From Hofstenia miamia (Eukaryota > Xenacoelomorpha > Acoela): DNA of 64,000 nucleotides. The position numbers were made by a program, and so were the translations under genes. The first letter of the stretch is position 1, and the number at the start of each line of letters is the position of its first letter. Of the stretch, positions 1 to 10,860 are shown piece after piece. Under the pieces are notes generated by a model, which worked only from the letters and a program-made list of their open reading frames with translations, searched no databases and was not told the DNA's origin. The stretch is taken from assembly GCA_004352715.1 (NCBI GenBank), contig SCFE01000031.1, positions 2,008,919 through 2,072,918 on the forward strand, given 5' to 3'.

Positions 1-31
<31 letters not shown>
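1..31. repeat. (TA)n microsatellite at window edge
   Basis: An uninterrupted TA dinucleotide run at the left edge of the window, the first of about 25 such tracts. Its true length is unknown because it is cut by the window boundary. Confidence 0.9.
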
Positions 32-34
<3 letters not shown>

Positions 35-349
35 AACGAAAATATTCCAATATATTTTTTGAATGTTTTCTAAATCCAATATTATTGTAAATCCCTGTTT
101 ATGATATCAATAAAATAATGCATTCCTACTCAAAACCAATTTAGGCATAATAATATTTCATACTTTAACTTAAAATTTTGTAATTAAATTTTCTTACAAT
201 TTAATGTTTGTGTTTGTGTATCAATTTTTTTAAATCGATGTACATGTACTATACATTTTGAGAGCATTATATATGTGTTTTTGTAAAAGCAAACACTCAT
301 TTTTGAAATCTTGTTGAAAGTAGATATCACAGACTAGAGAGTAACAATA

Positions 350-960
350 TGATTTCAACATCGACCCTAACCAGGACGGAGAAGAATATTTACTACCCGA
401 ATCCAAATAGAACCGACAATTTACTACCTGAGCCCAACCCGACCCGAAACGTAGAATTTTGATTCGCAATATTTAAAGGCAAGAATCCCTTTACAATGAA
501 ACTATGATAATCATCAATTATTTTCTGAGAAGTGAAAGATTCATTCACTGGCATTACTTAAAGTATTTGGTCTTTCTCAAATCTAGTGGCGATTGACATG
601 AGTAAATTTTTGATCAATCAATCTAAGCTTTATGCCCGAACCCGAAATCGGATCGGGTTTAGTCGGGTACTCACAGTGTTGGAACCGTGCCGCCCACATT
701 AAATTACGTATAAAAAATTTTTATTTTGATTTTCTAAATTTATTAATTTGCTTATTAAAATCATTGAAAGTTTTGTTTCTTGAACTATTTGTTAAACTAT
801 TGAAAATATTTTCGGCAAAAGCATTTCATTCATAAAGGTTTAATGTAAGATGCTTTTTACACTTAATGAAAAACTTATAGATTTTCATGCCACGCAGGAC
901 TTGTGTTTAAAATTTTTTTAAAATTTGGTAATGTGCCGTGCCTAGCTCATGCCCCACATT
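350..960. repeat. Possible MITE with CCCGA/TCGGG motifs
   Basis: Two patches of CCCGA-rich sequence (about 395-455 and 631-675) contrast with the AT-rich surroundings. The second contains both orientations of the motif (CCCGAACCCGAA then ATCGGGTTTAGTCGGG), giving local inverted symmetry. A GTGCCG...CCCACATT phrase near 690 recurs near 930. This resembles subterminal repeats of non-autonomous DNA transposons, but I could not define termini or a target duplication. Confidence 0.3.
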
Positions 961-2370
961 GATCTAGAAAGTTGCTTCATTCATACAAATCTTTTCTTCA
1001 TCATGGTAACACAAAAACTGGTGAACCTCGTTTTCTAGACTGCAATCATATAACTTATGAACTCCAGCTACTATATACAATCAAATAAATGCTACAATCT
1101 CAGGTCTTGCTTCCAATGAATTGAGTGCATCTGTAAATGAATCAGTCCCATTTAATTTTGACAAGCTTACAAGTTTGTATAACAAAGCCTGTCCTCTAAG
1201 ATTTCATCCATAAATATATTTATAGAATATGCTGGTTTCACAATCTGTATAAGATTTGGTGCACCAAAATTAGGATGAATAATTTTTCGAGATGGCTCTC
1301 TCTCCACTGTGTTATTTCATTTATTGGAAATTGAAGTCCAAAATCTGCTTAATGAACCAAATGGCACTTCATCTTCTTAATAGCTAGTTGAACTTTGAAG
1401 ATTTAAAATTTTTTCTTCTAAGTCACCAACAATGCTTTCTGCAAAATTGAGAAATCTCATCTATATTTAAGGTTTCATTGTGATTTTCAATTTTATCTAG
1501 CTCCTGAATTCTCATAATATTAAATTCATATTCCTGGAGTCTACAAATTGAAATAAGTTTTTTTCACAGATTGTCTCCTTGACTTAGCAACTATAATATG
1601 CAAAAATCTTAGAATACAAAAACTAAGAAGAGTTAGAATTTCACAATATAGATGTTTTTTGGGTACAAGCTAATTGAAAATTAATAAAATGTTCATGAAA
1701 TCATGCCATTAGGGTTTTTCAAGCATGGCATTACTATAACAAACTAGCAATCATCCTAAGGCGAAAGTGTTAAGCTGATTTATTTATTACCTCAATCTTA
1801 GCCTATTGATGTTTTTGTTGAATTTAAATAAGGAAAGTTAGGATGGCTCCATATTGTGAAGAAACAAACTACCGAAAAAATCTGGAAGAGTCACAAAATA
1901 TCATGTTCTTCCTATTTGATTTGAGCTGAAAATCCTATTCTAGTTGTTATTGGGGTAAAAAAATTTCCCTAAACTTAGTTTAACCGTTAAACCAGGTTAA
2001 ATCTTTGATTAATATTTGGAAAAAAATGGTGTAATTTTAAAATCTACTTCGATTTGAAATGTAGTACATCAAATATAAAGTGCTTCCTATTACTGATATG
2101 GTAAATATTGATTTCAAAATACTCTGGTAAAGAATAACAAACCATAGGCCTATATTCTTATATTTTTATACATGGGATGGGAGATTAAAGCAGATTCCAG
2201 CACATTACTTCGGAAAATCAAATGCTTGGAAAATAGGACCTCATCATCTCCTTGTTGTCTTTCCATTAAATGATTAAATTTCCTCAAAAAGAAATAAAAT
2301 ATTTTTTCAACAAAAACAAGTGCAAAAAATTGTTTTGCCTCTCCTTTAAGAAGTTTCTCGCGGCACCCTT
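961..2370. other. No gene seen
   Basis: AT-rich sequence with only short chance reading frames. I see no conserved coding pattern, repeat termini or RNA-like structure here. Confidence 0.5.
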
Positions 2371-2381
2371 GCGCCATTGTG

Positions 2382-2412
2382 TATATATAAGCCCCATGCG
2401 TTGCAGTAAAGA
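2382..2412 (+). promoter_or_regulatory. TATA box and probable start region of the 2.5-kb gene
   Basis: TATATATAAG at 2382-2391 lies about 100 bp upstream of the ATG at 2493, and a purine start-like context (GCAGTAAAG) sits near 2404-2412, the usual 25-30 bp downstream. This is inferred from spacing only; AT-rich DNA produces chance TATA matches. Confidence 0.45.
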
Positions 2413-2492
2413 TTATTTCTGTCGTGAAAAGTTTCCACGATTTTCAAATATAATTATTCAGTTCCCGCCGTTTTTCATGTGGTTGCTGAACA

Positions 2493-3212
2493 ATGACAAC
2501 TTATTTCTATATTATTTGCTGTTTATTATTTTTGGATGATTCAATTGGCCAAAAGATGAACGAAACTGATGTGATATGTTATGCCCAGGAACAATGTTCA
2601 CATTTAAAAGTACGGGGTTTCCGATTTTGCTGTGAAGACATTTTTCCAAGTAAATGCTGCAATGAAATCAGATACAATGCTACTCTCCTCGAAAATGAAA
2701 AATCTCTAGAAAAGCGGTTGTTCAAGAATCTTAATTTGAAGATCCATCAGTGTCAAGGTTATCCTTTTAACATGGTTCCTCCCATATTCAGCAGCTCAGC
2801 GCGATTCTTCAAAGCAGGAAATGGGGTCATTGGAGAGAACAAACAATTTATAAACAACATTGTTCGAACTAATCAAATACTCAATGAACAACTTTATCGA
2901 ATGTCTGAGAAAACTTGCATGGATAATGTTAGAGAAGAAGGCATGCTGAATAACTGCATTCAAGAAAATGAAGCTAATAAACGGAATATTGAAGCTAAGA
3001 ATGAAAACTTGTTGAAACTTCTGACAACTTTAGAATACTATGTAAAAAAGTTTACATCAAATCTCATTCTATACAGTGCTCTAAAATTTGATTTAAATAA
3101 GCATCGAGTAACAATAAAGAACAACATTGCTCAGATAACACAGCTGATGAATTCGAACTTTAACTACTTTAAGCCTGAGTTTGAAATCATGAAGCATACA
3201 ATCGATGATTAG
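2493..3212 (+). CDS. Secreted cysteine-rich coiled-coil protein, unknown function
   Basis: A single open exon of 239 codons. Residues 1-20 look like a signal peptide (hydrophobic 4-14, small residues before Gln20). The mature N-terminus is cysteine-rich: C29, C35, then a CC pair at 46-47 and another at 55-56, followed by C88, C142 and C154, so several disulfides are likely. NAT at 62-64 is a possible N-glycosylation site. From about residue 110 to the end the chain is charged, Asn/Glu/Lys-rich and proline-poor, with heptad-like Leu/Ile spacing, suggesting a long helical coiled coil. No membrane segment follows the signal peptide, so it is probably secreted. A TATA box about 105 bp upstream supports a real gene and this start. 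I do not recognise the family; the CC...CC pattern loosely recalls small disulfide-rich ectodomains, but no assignment is justified. Confidence 0.7.
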   Translation: MTTYFYIICCLLFLDDSIGQKMNETDVICYAQEQCSHLKVRGFRFCCEDIFPSKCCNEIRYNATLLENEKSLEKRLFKNLNLKIHQCQGYPFNMVPPIFSSSARFFKAGNGVIGENKQFINNIVRTNQILNEQLYRMSEKTCMDNVREEGMLNNCIQENEANKRNIEAKNENLLKLLTTLEYYVKKFTSNLILYSALKFDLNKHRVTIKNNIAQITQLMNSNFNYFKPEFEIMKHTIDD

Positions 3213-5770
3213 TGGTACTATTAGATTTCTTTGTACATTTTAGATTTTTTCAAGAATATAGTTTTATACTGATTTCTTTCTATATCGATAGGTTTGTTTA
3301 TAAGGGCTTAGAAGCCAATCTAATCCAACAGTTTTCATTAATATCATTTTAATAACTTACTAAAAACAACCTTATTCACAAAATGAAAGGTAATAATTGA
3401 CTATGCTTAAGCAAAATGTAGCTATGATCATTCAAAAAACATTGGAAAGCACAATTCTGAACGTGTATTCGCACTGGGTTTGAATTGTGCAAAATTCCAA
3501 ACTATTAGGCCATTAGTATTATTAAGGCTAAACAGATAACAGAAAATTCATAGACAAGAACTATACCAATTGAACAGCCTTATTCTTATTTTATTAAAAT
3601 ATATTAACCACCCAATGTCATCAAAATATAAGACATCTCTTTGCAGCCCTGATATGTGTCAATAACAGATTGAGATGTGCTCCGAATGTTAAATGGCCTG
3701 GAGGAATTATTTAATACAGTATACGTCGATGCCATAGTAATTGCTGACATCAACTTCACAGTTATTACCAGTAATTAGTTATGAGGTCACCTGCACTTCA
3801 AACCTGACCGGCTTTGACCTGTTTGAGTATCAATCCTGACCTGATTTAGACCTGATATCTATAAAGGAAGGGATTTTATAAAAGCAATATATTCCTTTTC
3901 TTGCAATGTCTTTCAGTGTAATTTAATGCTAAAATCAGTCTGAGGCATAAATATATTGTTAAAGAACAGAAACTTATTCTACATAAATTTTTAAATAAAG
4001 CCCAGTCTTTCAAACATAGTATAATTTCTTTATATTATTTAGGACATCGTGATCTAAATTCCAATTGTAATACTGTATGGATATAAACTTTTCATAGAGT
4101 AAACAGGTTGGCCAAATCATTAGCTGATCACCAATCATAAATCAACAAAACATTTGTTACTGGAGTTGCATAGCTTGGATACAGTAATTAATAATTATGT
4201 GCTGTTATATTAGGCAATAATTTTTGTTTTTTCACGCTAGCTTGTGACTCATATAACATGTGTAATAAAGCACTAAAACAAAGTATTGGTACTAAACTAG
4301 ACTGAGTTAAATAGGTAATTTCCATTTAATAAAACTAAAATTATTATAAATTGATCAAGTAACATTGGTGCTATCAAACCTGGACCTGATTTGCTACTCC
4401 TCAAACCTGAACTGAAACCTGACCTGACTTTATTAATCCTGATAGATTTGATCCAAAAATCCTAACCTGACTCAACACCACCAGTAAACCATATTATGTA
4501 ACTTGAATAGAAGCACCTTAGTGTTTGCCATGATAACTAAGCTAACCCATTCGACTTAATTTAATTTAATATCGATGTCAATTTACCTGTTGTAAATAAT
4601 TCGATTGGTAATTATATTTATAATTTAGTATAGTATATTAACGAACGAAATAGAAAATTTTCTTTTCCCCATTATTTAATCAACTGGCTCGAAAAATTTT
4701 TTCAACACAGCCCACTTTGCCCAAAGCAAAAATAGCCAACTTGAGCCTGAACATGTCATTGATTATTGACATATTTTCGTACTACCACGTTGAATTTTCA
4801 ATTGATAGCTAGATTCTGTTGCAAAACTTTCCTTTATGGTTCTACAATATTTATTGGTCCCAGTCCGATTTAGCTCCATTCTAATCTACTTTTATCTCCA
4901 AGATGATCAAAAGTTATTTAAATGCGATTACGGTCGTAGCTCCACTTTTCCCAGTAAATGTCATGAGATTTAATGGTTCACGCAGCAGTATGATTTCAAA
5001 AAAATTTTTTTATCAAATTCGAGCTGAGCAAGGCAGAATACTAGGGGTTGTGCTAGAGAACCAATGCCAAAAACCACAGTCCATTTACAGCTCTTGTTGT
5101 TCTTATATGGTTAAATGACGTACGTGCAAAATATAAAATATAAAAAATAATCCAACTTTAAATTCACTTCAGATATTATACATTCACTATACAATTTGCA
5201 TTCCTAAGATGATCAAGTTTCAGACAAAATTAATTACGCTTTTGTCTGTCTGCCATTTTATCGGATGCATTTTTTCAACATGTTTTCGACAGCTCTAAGC
5301 CATATATTTTGCAGGTTTGTTAATAAATGAGGATTTTTGCTTTAGAAAGTCCCTCCGTTTCATTAAATCCTGATTCTGTCAAGTATTGGGTGTGGATATT
5401 AAAATTAGTTTAATTTATCGCAAATAAAAATGTATTAGGTAAGTAAATATTAATTGCTTATGTATATAACTAATATCTATAGACTGTGAATAATAATAGC
5501 ACATGATGTAAGGGTACAACGTTTTTATATTAATCATTAAACTAGTATTGAAAGACTACATCATGTTAAACTATACTTTTTGGAAGGGGCTTCTGTATCT
5601 CAAAAGAAGCAATTGATGGAAACTTGTATGAAGTCAATTTTAGTTCTATTTCTTTGCAAATTATTATTTTTCCATTCTGCAGCGTAAGATGGAATGAGCT
5701 TATTCTTAATTTTTCTATGAAAAAAAATTCTCTAAAATTTTTAGTTCCAGTTTGTCGAAGTCAGCAGAAG
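3213..5770. other. Intergenic, with CCTGACCTGA-type repeat patches
   Basis: No gene is seen. Two patches (3795-3860 and 4375-4475) are built from diverged copies of a CCTGACCTGA-like unit in the same orientation, which suggests pieces of one interspersed repeat. A short frame at 4903-5118 has no recognisable content and is probably chance. Confidence 0.4.
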
Positions 5771-5773
5771 CGT

Positions 5774-6328
5774 GTCAAGCAGTAACGGAAATTCATTTTC
5801 ACTGTTAAAATGGATGCTACTCATTCAATAATGATTTATTTTTTTATTGAAATGTGTCATCTGTGACTCCTTAGTAGTTTCATCGATGAGACAGAATATT
5901 TTTTGAGCACTTCATTTTTCTTTGATCTATGAACACAAACTAGTCGGTAACGGAATTTCAAAAAGTCAACATCACTTTTATAAGTATGTACTATTTACAT
6001 CATAACTTACTGTTCCTCTATAAAATATGTATATGATAAATGTTATATTACTTTAGGGTTATTACAATATCTTATCACCAAATATTGGCATAGTTCATCT
6101 ATTAACTCCATTAACAATTAAGAAACTACATAATTGGTTCTACAGGAGTAAGGGAATTTCATGATAACGGAATTTCAATGGCCCTGTTACCATTATTCCT
6201 CAATATTGCATGAATTTTATTATAACTAACGGCTTAGGCGCATATAAATATGTATATATAATGAAGAACAGGATAGCTTCAATCTCAATTTTTCACTCTG
6301 AATGCAAACTAATTCGTGGCCAAGCCCA
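5774..6328 (+). repeat. Interspersed repeat, copy 1 of an inverted pair
   Basis: About 555 bp that matches, in reverse complement, the block at 16506-17062 along its whole length with many substitutions and small indels (roughly four in five positions agree by eye). Landmarks shared in order are GTCAAGCAG, TCATTTTCACTGTTA, CTCATTCAATAATGATTTAT, GACTCCTTAGTAGTTTCATC, AAATATTGGCATAGTT, TCAATGGCCCT and TTTTTCACTCTGAATGC. Several TAACGGAA motifs occur inside. There is no coding potential; probably a non-autonomous transposon family. Confidence 0.8.
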
Positions 6329-7706
6329 GCATTCTTCAAAGAAATTTCTGAAGGTGCTCAAAATAGAACAAGATTCTGTAGAATACTAATAAACATCTTT
6401 ATCAATAATGACATTAAAACTTCACAAGAAAGCTCCGCGTTTGTCCCCAATATCCTAAAATCTTGCTTACTAGAGCAACTAGGTGGAGTAAATGCAAATC
6501 TTTGTATGGGAATATTTCTAATATAACTTTAGTAAAAATCACAAAATTTGAATACTAACTCTTGCGACATAAAAGTATTGAAAATATCAGATCTTCTCAC
6601 GTCCTGTCTTATAGGGTTATCAACGGTTTCAAAGTAATCTGTGTTGATGTGTCAAATTTTCTAGAACTACCATATACTGCTTATTTGATATAAAATTTAT
6701 TTTCTTTCTTTAAGGTTTTTCGTGGTGAAGAAAACAAAAATTGAAGACCAAATGGATGTAAATGCTATGACAAATAATAGTTGTCGTGTGACACGGCATA
6801 AGTACAAGTGGGCAACTGATGAGATCATGTGGCATTAGGATAAATCAATCATGACCCTGGAAAGCTGAAAAACACTAATACAACTATAACCCTAACCGCT
6901 GTATTTCTAAAATTACTGTAAAACCTCTTATAGCCTACACTAGTATAATGTGGACAACTTCAAAACCCCCACTTTCCTGCATGCGGATAAAATTCTCTCT
7001 ACCAATTAAATATTTGCTGGAAGTGGTCACCATAGTTAGAATAGAGAATGTAATGACTTATCTTGACTTGTAAAACGTAATTATTACTGTGCAGTTTCCC
7101 TTTTGAGTTTCCTGTTTCCTTAAAATTAAGATAAATGAATAAATTTACAAAATCAAAATATTCTGTAAACAATATATATAATAATACTGTTATATTTTGT
7201 GTCAATGGGGGGGACGATTGCCCTCTCTTTTTTGCTAATTAGCACTGAATAATCGCTTGATTAACACCAGTTTTGTGTTGGTTGGGTTTAATTAAACTAT
7301 TACTTTATCCACACTAAATACTTTACTACCTGCTGCCTGAACCATTGCCGCCTAACAATCTACGAATACCTGAAATTGTCGGAATAAGAAATTCCATTCA
7401 TTATCAAATACATGCTTGTAAATATTTGAATTTGGATGCATCACAAATCAGCATTTTGTTTTTATGATACCGAAATTCTTTGAATGCCTTGAATTGTAGG
7501 TCACATATTTCTAGGGAGTATCTTCTTAGTTTTAAGAATATTTTTCAATGTTGCTTAAATTGATGTTGAGGAAAAGTTTCATCTTCAATTTTTTGCTTCA
7601 CTAGCATAGATACCATTTTCACCACAATACCAAATTTCATATTGATGCCAATGTGCGTGAAACAACCTGCTACTAAAGTAATTAAAAACAAAATCACACG
7701 TTAACC
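6329..7706. other. Intergenic, nothing recognised
   Basis: Only short frames (6302-6526 on +, 6999-7205 on -) without family resemblance. No repeat termini were seen. The last few hundred bases upstream of 7707 must contain the promoter of the EF-hand gene, but no clear TATA box stands out. Confidence 0.45.
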
Positions 7707-8522
7707 ATGTTGCATGTGAAATCGGTTTTCTTAGCAGCTCTCGCTTTGTATTTTATGAAATTAATTTTCGCGAGAGATTTGCAGAAACAAATCTCGACTG
7801 TTGAATTGATGGAAATTTGGGACAAACTGGATTTAGATGGCAACGGTTACATTGAAAAATATGAATTGAATAAATTGGCAAAGTATGTAGGAGACTGGAA
7901 TGAAGAAGAAATGCATAAAGCCTTTGATACAAATAATGATGGTAGGTTTGACATAGACGAACTAGCTCACATTCTTCAAGCTCAACCAAACTTTCTTGAA
8001 AGGTTCAATGTTCATAACCGAATTTCGAGCATAGATTTAATGAAGATTTGGAAAAAGTATGATTCGAATAAATCTGGATACTTGGAACGATTCGAAATGA
8101 GGGGTTTTGTAAAAGACTTACTAAATCTCAACAAGGAATATGTTAATGTGAAGGCTATAGACGCTTATGTTTCACAGATTTCAAATTTATATGATGAAAA
8201 CCATGATGGTAAATTTGGATTAACAGAACTTGCTAGTATTGTACCATTAGAGACCAACATTCTAACGCAGTTTCAGAATATGCATGAGTTGACTGAAAGT
8301 GAAATAAGGACGATTACGAATCATTATGATGAAGACAGCAGTGGGATTTTAGAGGAAAGTGAATTGGATGCCTTCATCAGAGATTTATTAGATAAGAACA
8401 AAATGGAACATAATGCTAAAGACATACAAGATTTCAAGATGAACTTCTATGAGGCACTTGACCAAAACAAAAACGGTGAAATTGATACAACAGAGTTTGT
8501 CAAGTTACTAAAAATGCATTGA
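7707..8522 (+). CDS. Calbindin-like six-EF-hand protein with a signal peptide
   Basis: 271 aa in one exon. Six canonical 12-residue EF loops are visible at residues 42-53 (DLDGNGYIEKYE), 74-85, 119-130, 163-174, 208-219 and 252-263, all starting with Asp and ending with Glu, so all six could bind calcium. The spacing, the repeated 'EIWDK.D' and 'KIWKKYD' helices, and the 'LAxIxxxxxNxLxxF' linkers after loops 2 and 4 match the calbindin-D28k/calretinin/secretagogin family, which also has six EF-hands in about 260-275 aa. Unlike that cytosolic family, the chain begins with a hydrophobic stretch (residues 6-21, then Ala22-Arg23) that looks like a cleavable signal peptide, predicting a secretory-pathway or extracellular calcium binder. 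Known family genes have many introns; this one has none, which suggests a retrogene. It could be a reticulocalbin-like ER protein instead, but no C-terminal ER retention signal (HDEL type) is present: it ends KMH. Confidence 0.85.
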   Translation: MLHVKSVFLAALALYFMKLIFARDLQKQISTVELMEIWDKLDLDGNGYIEKYELNKLAKYVGDWNEEEMHKAFDTNNDGRFDIDELAHILQAQPNFLERFNVHNRISSIDLMKIWKKYDSNKSGYLERFEMRGFVKDLLNLNKEYVNVKAIDAYVSQISNLYDENHDGKFGLTELASIVPLETNILTQFQNMHELTESEIRTITNHYDEDSSGILEESELDAFIRDLLDKNKMEHNAKDIQDFKMNFYEALDQNKNGEIDTTEFVKLLKMH

Positions 8523-8580
8523 GAGATTTGAGTTCAGGATGCATATGTACATGTCTATCTTTAATATGTTAGTCTCTTTT

Positions 8581-8586
8581 AATAAA
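8581..8586 (+). terminator. Poly(A) signal AATAAA of the EF-hand gene
   Basis: AATAAA lies 59 nt after the stop codon of the six-EF-hand gene, a typical distance for a 3' end. Confidence 0.6.
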
Positions 8587-8610
8587 TTATATGCATTCAT
8601 ATGTAGTTGT

Positions 8611-8637
8611 GTATATGTATATGTATATGTATATATG
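8611..8637. repeat. (GTATAT)n short tandem repeat
   Basis: About four copies of a GTATAT hexamer just downstream of the EF-hand gene. Confidence 0.8.
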
Positions 8638-8639
8638 AC

Positions 8640-9748
8640 AGCTTAACCCAACCCACTTGCAGCTATGATCACAACAAAAAACCGTTAATAGGTCATAATT
8701 AAGAATGAAATTTTTCCGTATAGAATAAAATTATAATTCCTTACATTTATTTTTTAAAACCAAAAATGAATGGTGTTGGGTTGAATGGAGATTTCAAAAG
8801 TCAATCTTTGGCAATCTTATTGAAGGTCCCAGGATAAGCGTTATTGAAATTTCAGAGTAGTCAGTATAAAATGATATGGCATTATTAACCACTTTAAATA
8901 CAAAAAATTCTGCAGTGGCTCGGTTTCTACATCTGCAGCAGCTCATAACGCAATGTTTAGTCTTGTAAGGACAATATAAGCAGCCCCAATGCTTTAAAAA
9001 ATAAGCTTACAAAATAGAATATATGATTTTTAAAAAATTTTTAATAAGAATATTATTTATGAATGAGTTTACAATTATATTTTTAAATGTGTAGTTTTTC
9101 ACATACAGTAATTCGCATATTACAGTTAGGTTAGTAAAAATATTTGAACTTGTCCAACTAAATGAAAATAGAAGGCTTTTTTAAGCAAGTAACTTCAATA
9201 CCATCATCGAAATTTATTAGATTAACAGAAATGGAAATTTCAAGAAAATTTGCGTTACACATTTTACATCGATAAAGTTTTGAAATTTTTAGGCAAAATT
9301 CACTCATTTTATATAAAAACAAGATACATTAGCTGACCGGTATTTTTCAGCACAATGGTCTTGTATAAAAATCGAAGTCTTTATTATTGCACATATTTTA
9401 TATTTGTGCATAATGTTTACAAAATAACTTAAAAAATTCACAAATTCTTTTATATATATATATATATAATATTTAGATGTTAAGTTGTATTGATAATTGT
9501 GAAGTAATTTTGTGGTTTCATTATTCAGTAGGTTTAACTAAATCATTTCATTTAGTTAATGATAAGAAGACCTGATTACTTCCTGGAGAAGTTATCTGAT
9601 CCTAAGATACCATTATCCGTTTGCTTAAAGTGCACAGTTCTTTTCGATAAATTTATTAATTCAAATAAAACAATAAATTTTCAAATTTACATGCAAATTG
9701 CTTAAAAATGATAAATTTAATACATACACTACGTAATAATAGAAACAA
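8640..9748. other. Intergenic; 3' flank of two convergent genes
   Basis: No gene is seen. TTAACCCAACCC near 8643 and GTTGGGTTGAA near 8776 form a weak inverted pair about 130 bp apart and could be the ends of a small element. A (TA)n run occurs at 9450-9469. TTTATT at 9652-9657 (AATAAA on the minus strand) may be the poly(A) signal of the claudin-like gene. Confidence 0.4.
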
Positions 9749-10450
9749 TTAAACTTCATCTGCTGCAACGGTTGCATCTTCTACTTCGGCCTCTTTACTC
9801 TTACTTGGTTTTTTCTTCTTTTTCGATTTCGTGACAGCAGCTGTGCAAGCAGCACATGTTACTATAAAGGATTGGATGAAACTCATAAAGTAGAGACAAA
9901 CTCCTAGCCCAATTCCATAAATAGCAAATCCATATTTGCATTTATTGATCTTGAAGCTTTTGGCATTGCAGGAGAACACATTACTGTTCAATTTTGGGTT
10001 ATCCAGACCCGCTAAGAACAAAGCCACTGCACTTCCTAAGAGAGCTACAATAATCAAAATAATAACCCTGAAAACATTTCCCAAACATGTCATCGCCCAT
10101 GTTTTGCAACAAAGACAAGCGGTCATAGTAGTTAGGCAGAGCAACAAAAATCCAAATACAAGAGCAAACGTAAGCAAAAACAATGAAGCTGTCCAGAAAT
10201 AAGTAGGATCGCCCGCTGACACATTGTTAACATCAAACCTCATATTTCGACCTTGATATGGACAGTAAGCAACTGGTCCGATAGCAGCTGTGAAGTTATC
10301 TATACCATAGGTTGCCGAGTAAATGGAATCTTTTCTATTTCGTGTCACTCCTATGACCCATTTACAATTCCAAGAACTGATGCTACTAACAAACAATGCA
10401 ATAAAATTCAGAAAATTCCAAATGCATAGAGAACAACAAACTTTTGACAT
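9749..10450 (-). CDS. Four-pass membrane protein, claudin/PMP22-like fold
   Basis: 233 aa, single exon. Four hydrophobic segments fall at about residues 8-27, 85-110, 120-148 and 172-200. The layout is a short cytosolic N-terminus, a long first extracellular loop (about 57 residues), a short intracellular turn with CLCC (possible palmitoylation site), a second loop containing two cysteines (SCNAKSFKINKC) and a cytosolic tail. This is the claudin/PMP22/LHFPL topology. The first loop holds a W-x-C-x-W patch (SWNCKW) and a later Cys, reminiscent of but not identical to the claudin W...C...C signature; NFTA is a possible N-glycosylation site. The tail is highly charged (KSKKKKKPSKSK then acidic) and ends in DEV, which could be a PDZ-binding end. 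Assignment is by topology only; it could be another tetraspan family. Confidence 0.75.
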   Translation of the reverse strand: MSKVCCSLCIWNFLNFIALFVSSISSWNCKWVIGVTRNRKDSIYSATYGIDNFTAAIGPVAYCPYQGRNMRFDVNNVSAGDPTYFWTASLFLLTFALVFGFLLLCLTTMTACLCCKTWAMTCLGNVFRVIILIIVALLGSAVALFLAGLDNPKLNSNVFSCNAKSFKINKCKYGFAIYGIGLGVCLYFMSFIQSFIVTCAACTAAVTKSKKKKKPSKSKEAEVEDATVAADEV

Positions 10451-10627
10451 TACATAAATTTGAATAGAAATTTAAATAAACAGGATGCGCATTTAGTAAT
10501 TTTGCAACATTAACACATGTTTACACAGATAAAATTGCTTACTTTCTATTAATTAAAATTTAATTATGTAATGCTCAACGAATGTTCATTGTCCTATTAT
10601 ATGTAAGTACATAACATGATAATACTT

Positions 10628-10649
10628 TATATATATATATATATATTAT

Positions 10650-10683
<34 letters not shown>
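10628..10683. repeat. (TA)n microsatellite abutting a mariner-type end
   Basis: An imperfect TA run of about 55 bp. Immediately after it comes TTAGGGTGTTTTATTTTACA, which resembles the terminal sequence of the mariner relic ending at 32322. Confidence 0.85.
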
Positions 10684-10684
<1 letters not shown>

Positions 10685-10860
10685 AGGGTGTTTTATTTTA
10701 CACTTTTTTCTTCCGATCAAGTTTCTTTTTATACCAATTGCGCAGCTATGTGACTACATCAAGCTGTGGAAATTTGAGCAAATTTGGATAATTGCCCTCT
10801 ATCGTATTATGTAACAAACCCCAAAAAATCGTCAAAAGGGCAACAATATTAGCATTTTAT
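10684..10860. mobile_element. Probable mariner-type terminal fragment
   Basis: It begins TAGGGTGTTTTATTTTACAC, close to the reverse complement of the mariner right end at 32310-32322 (TAGGGTGTTTTTTATC), and is likewise preceded by TA repeats. No transposase frame follows, so this is a truncated or non-autonomous copy. The inner boundary is uncertain. Confidence 0.4.

Noticed and set aside
7753-7989. Antisense frame opposite the EF-hand gene
   Set aside because: Entirely within the conserved EF-hand coding sequence; a shadow.
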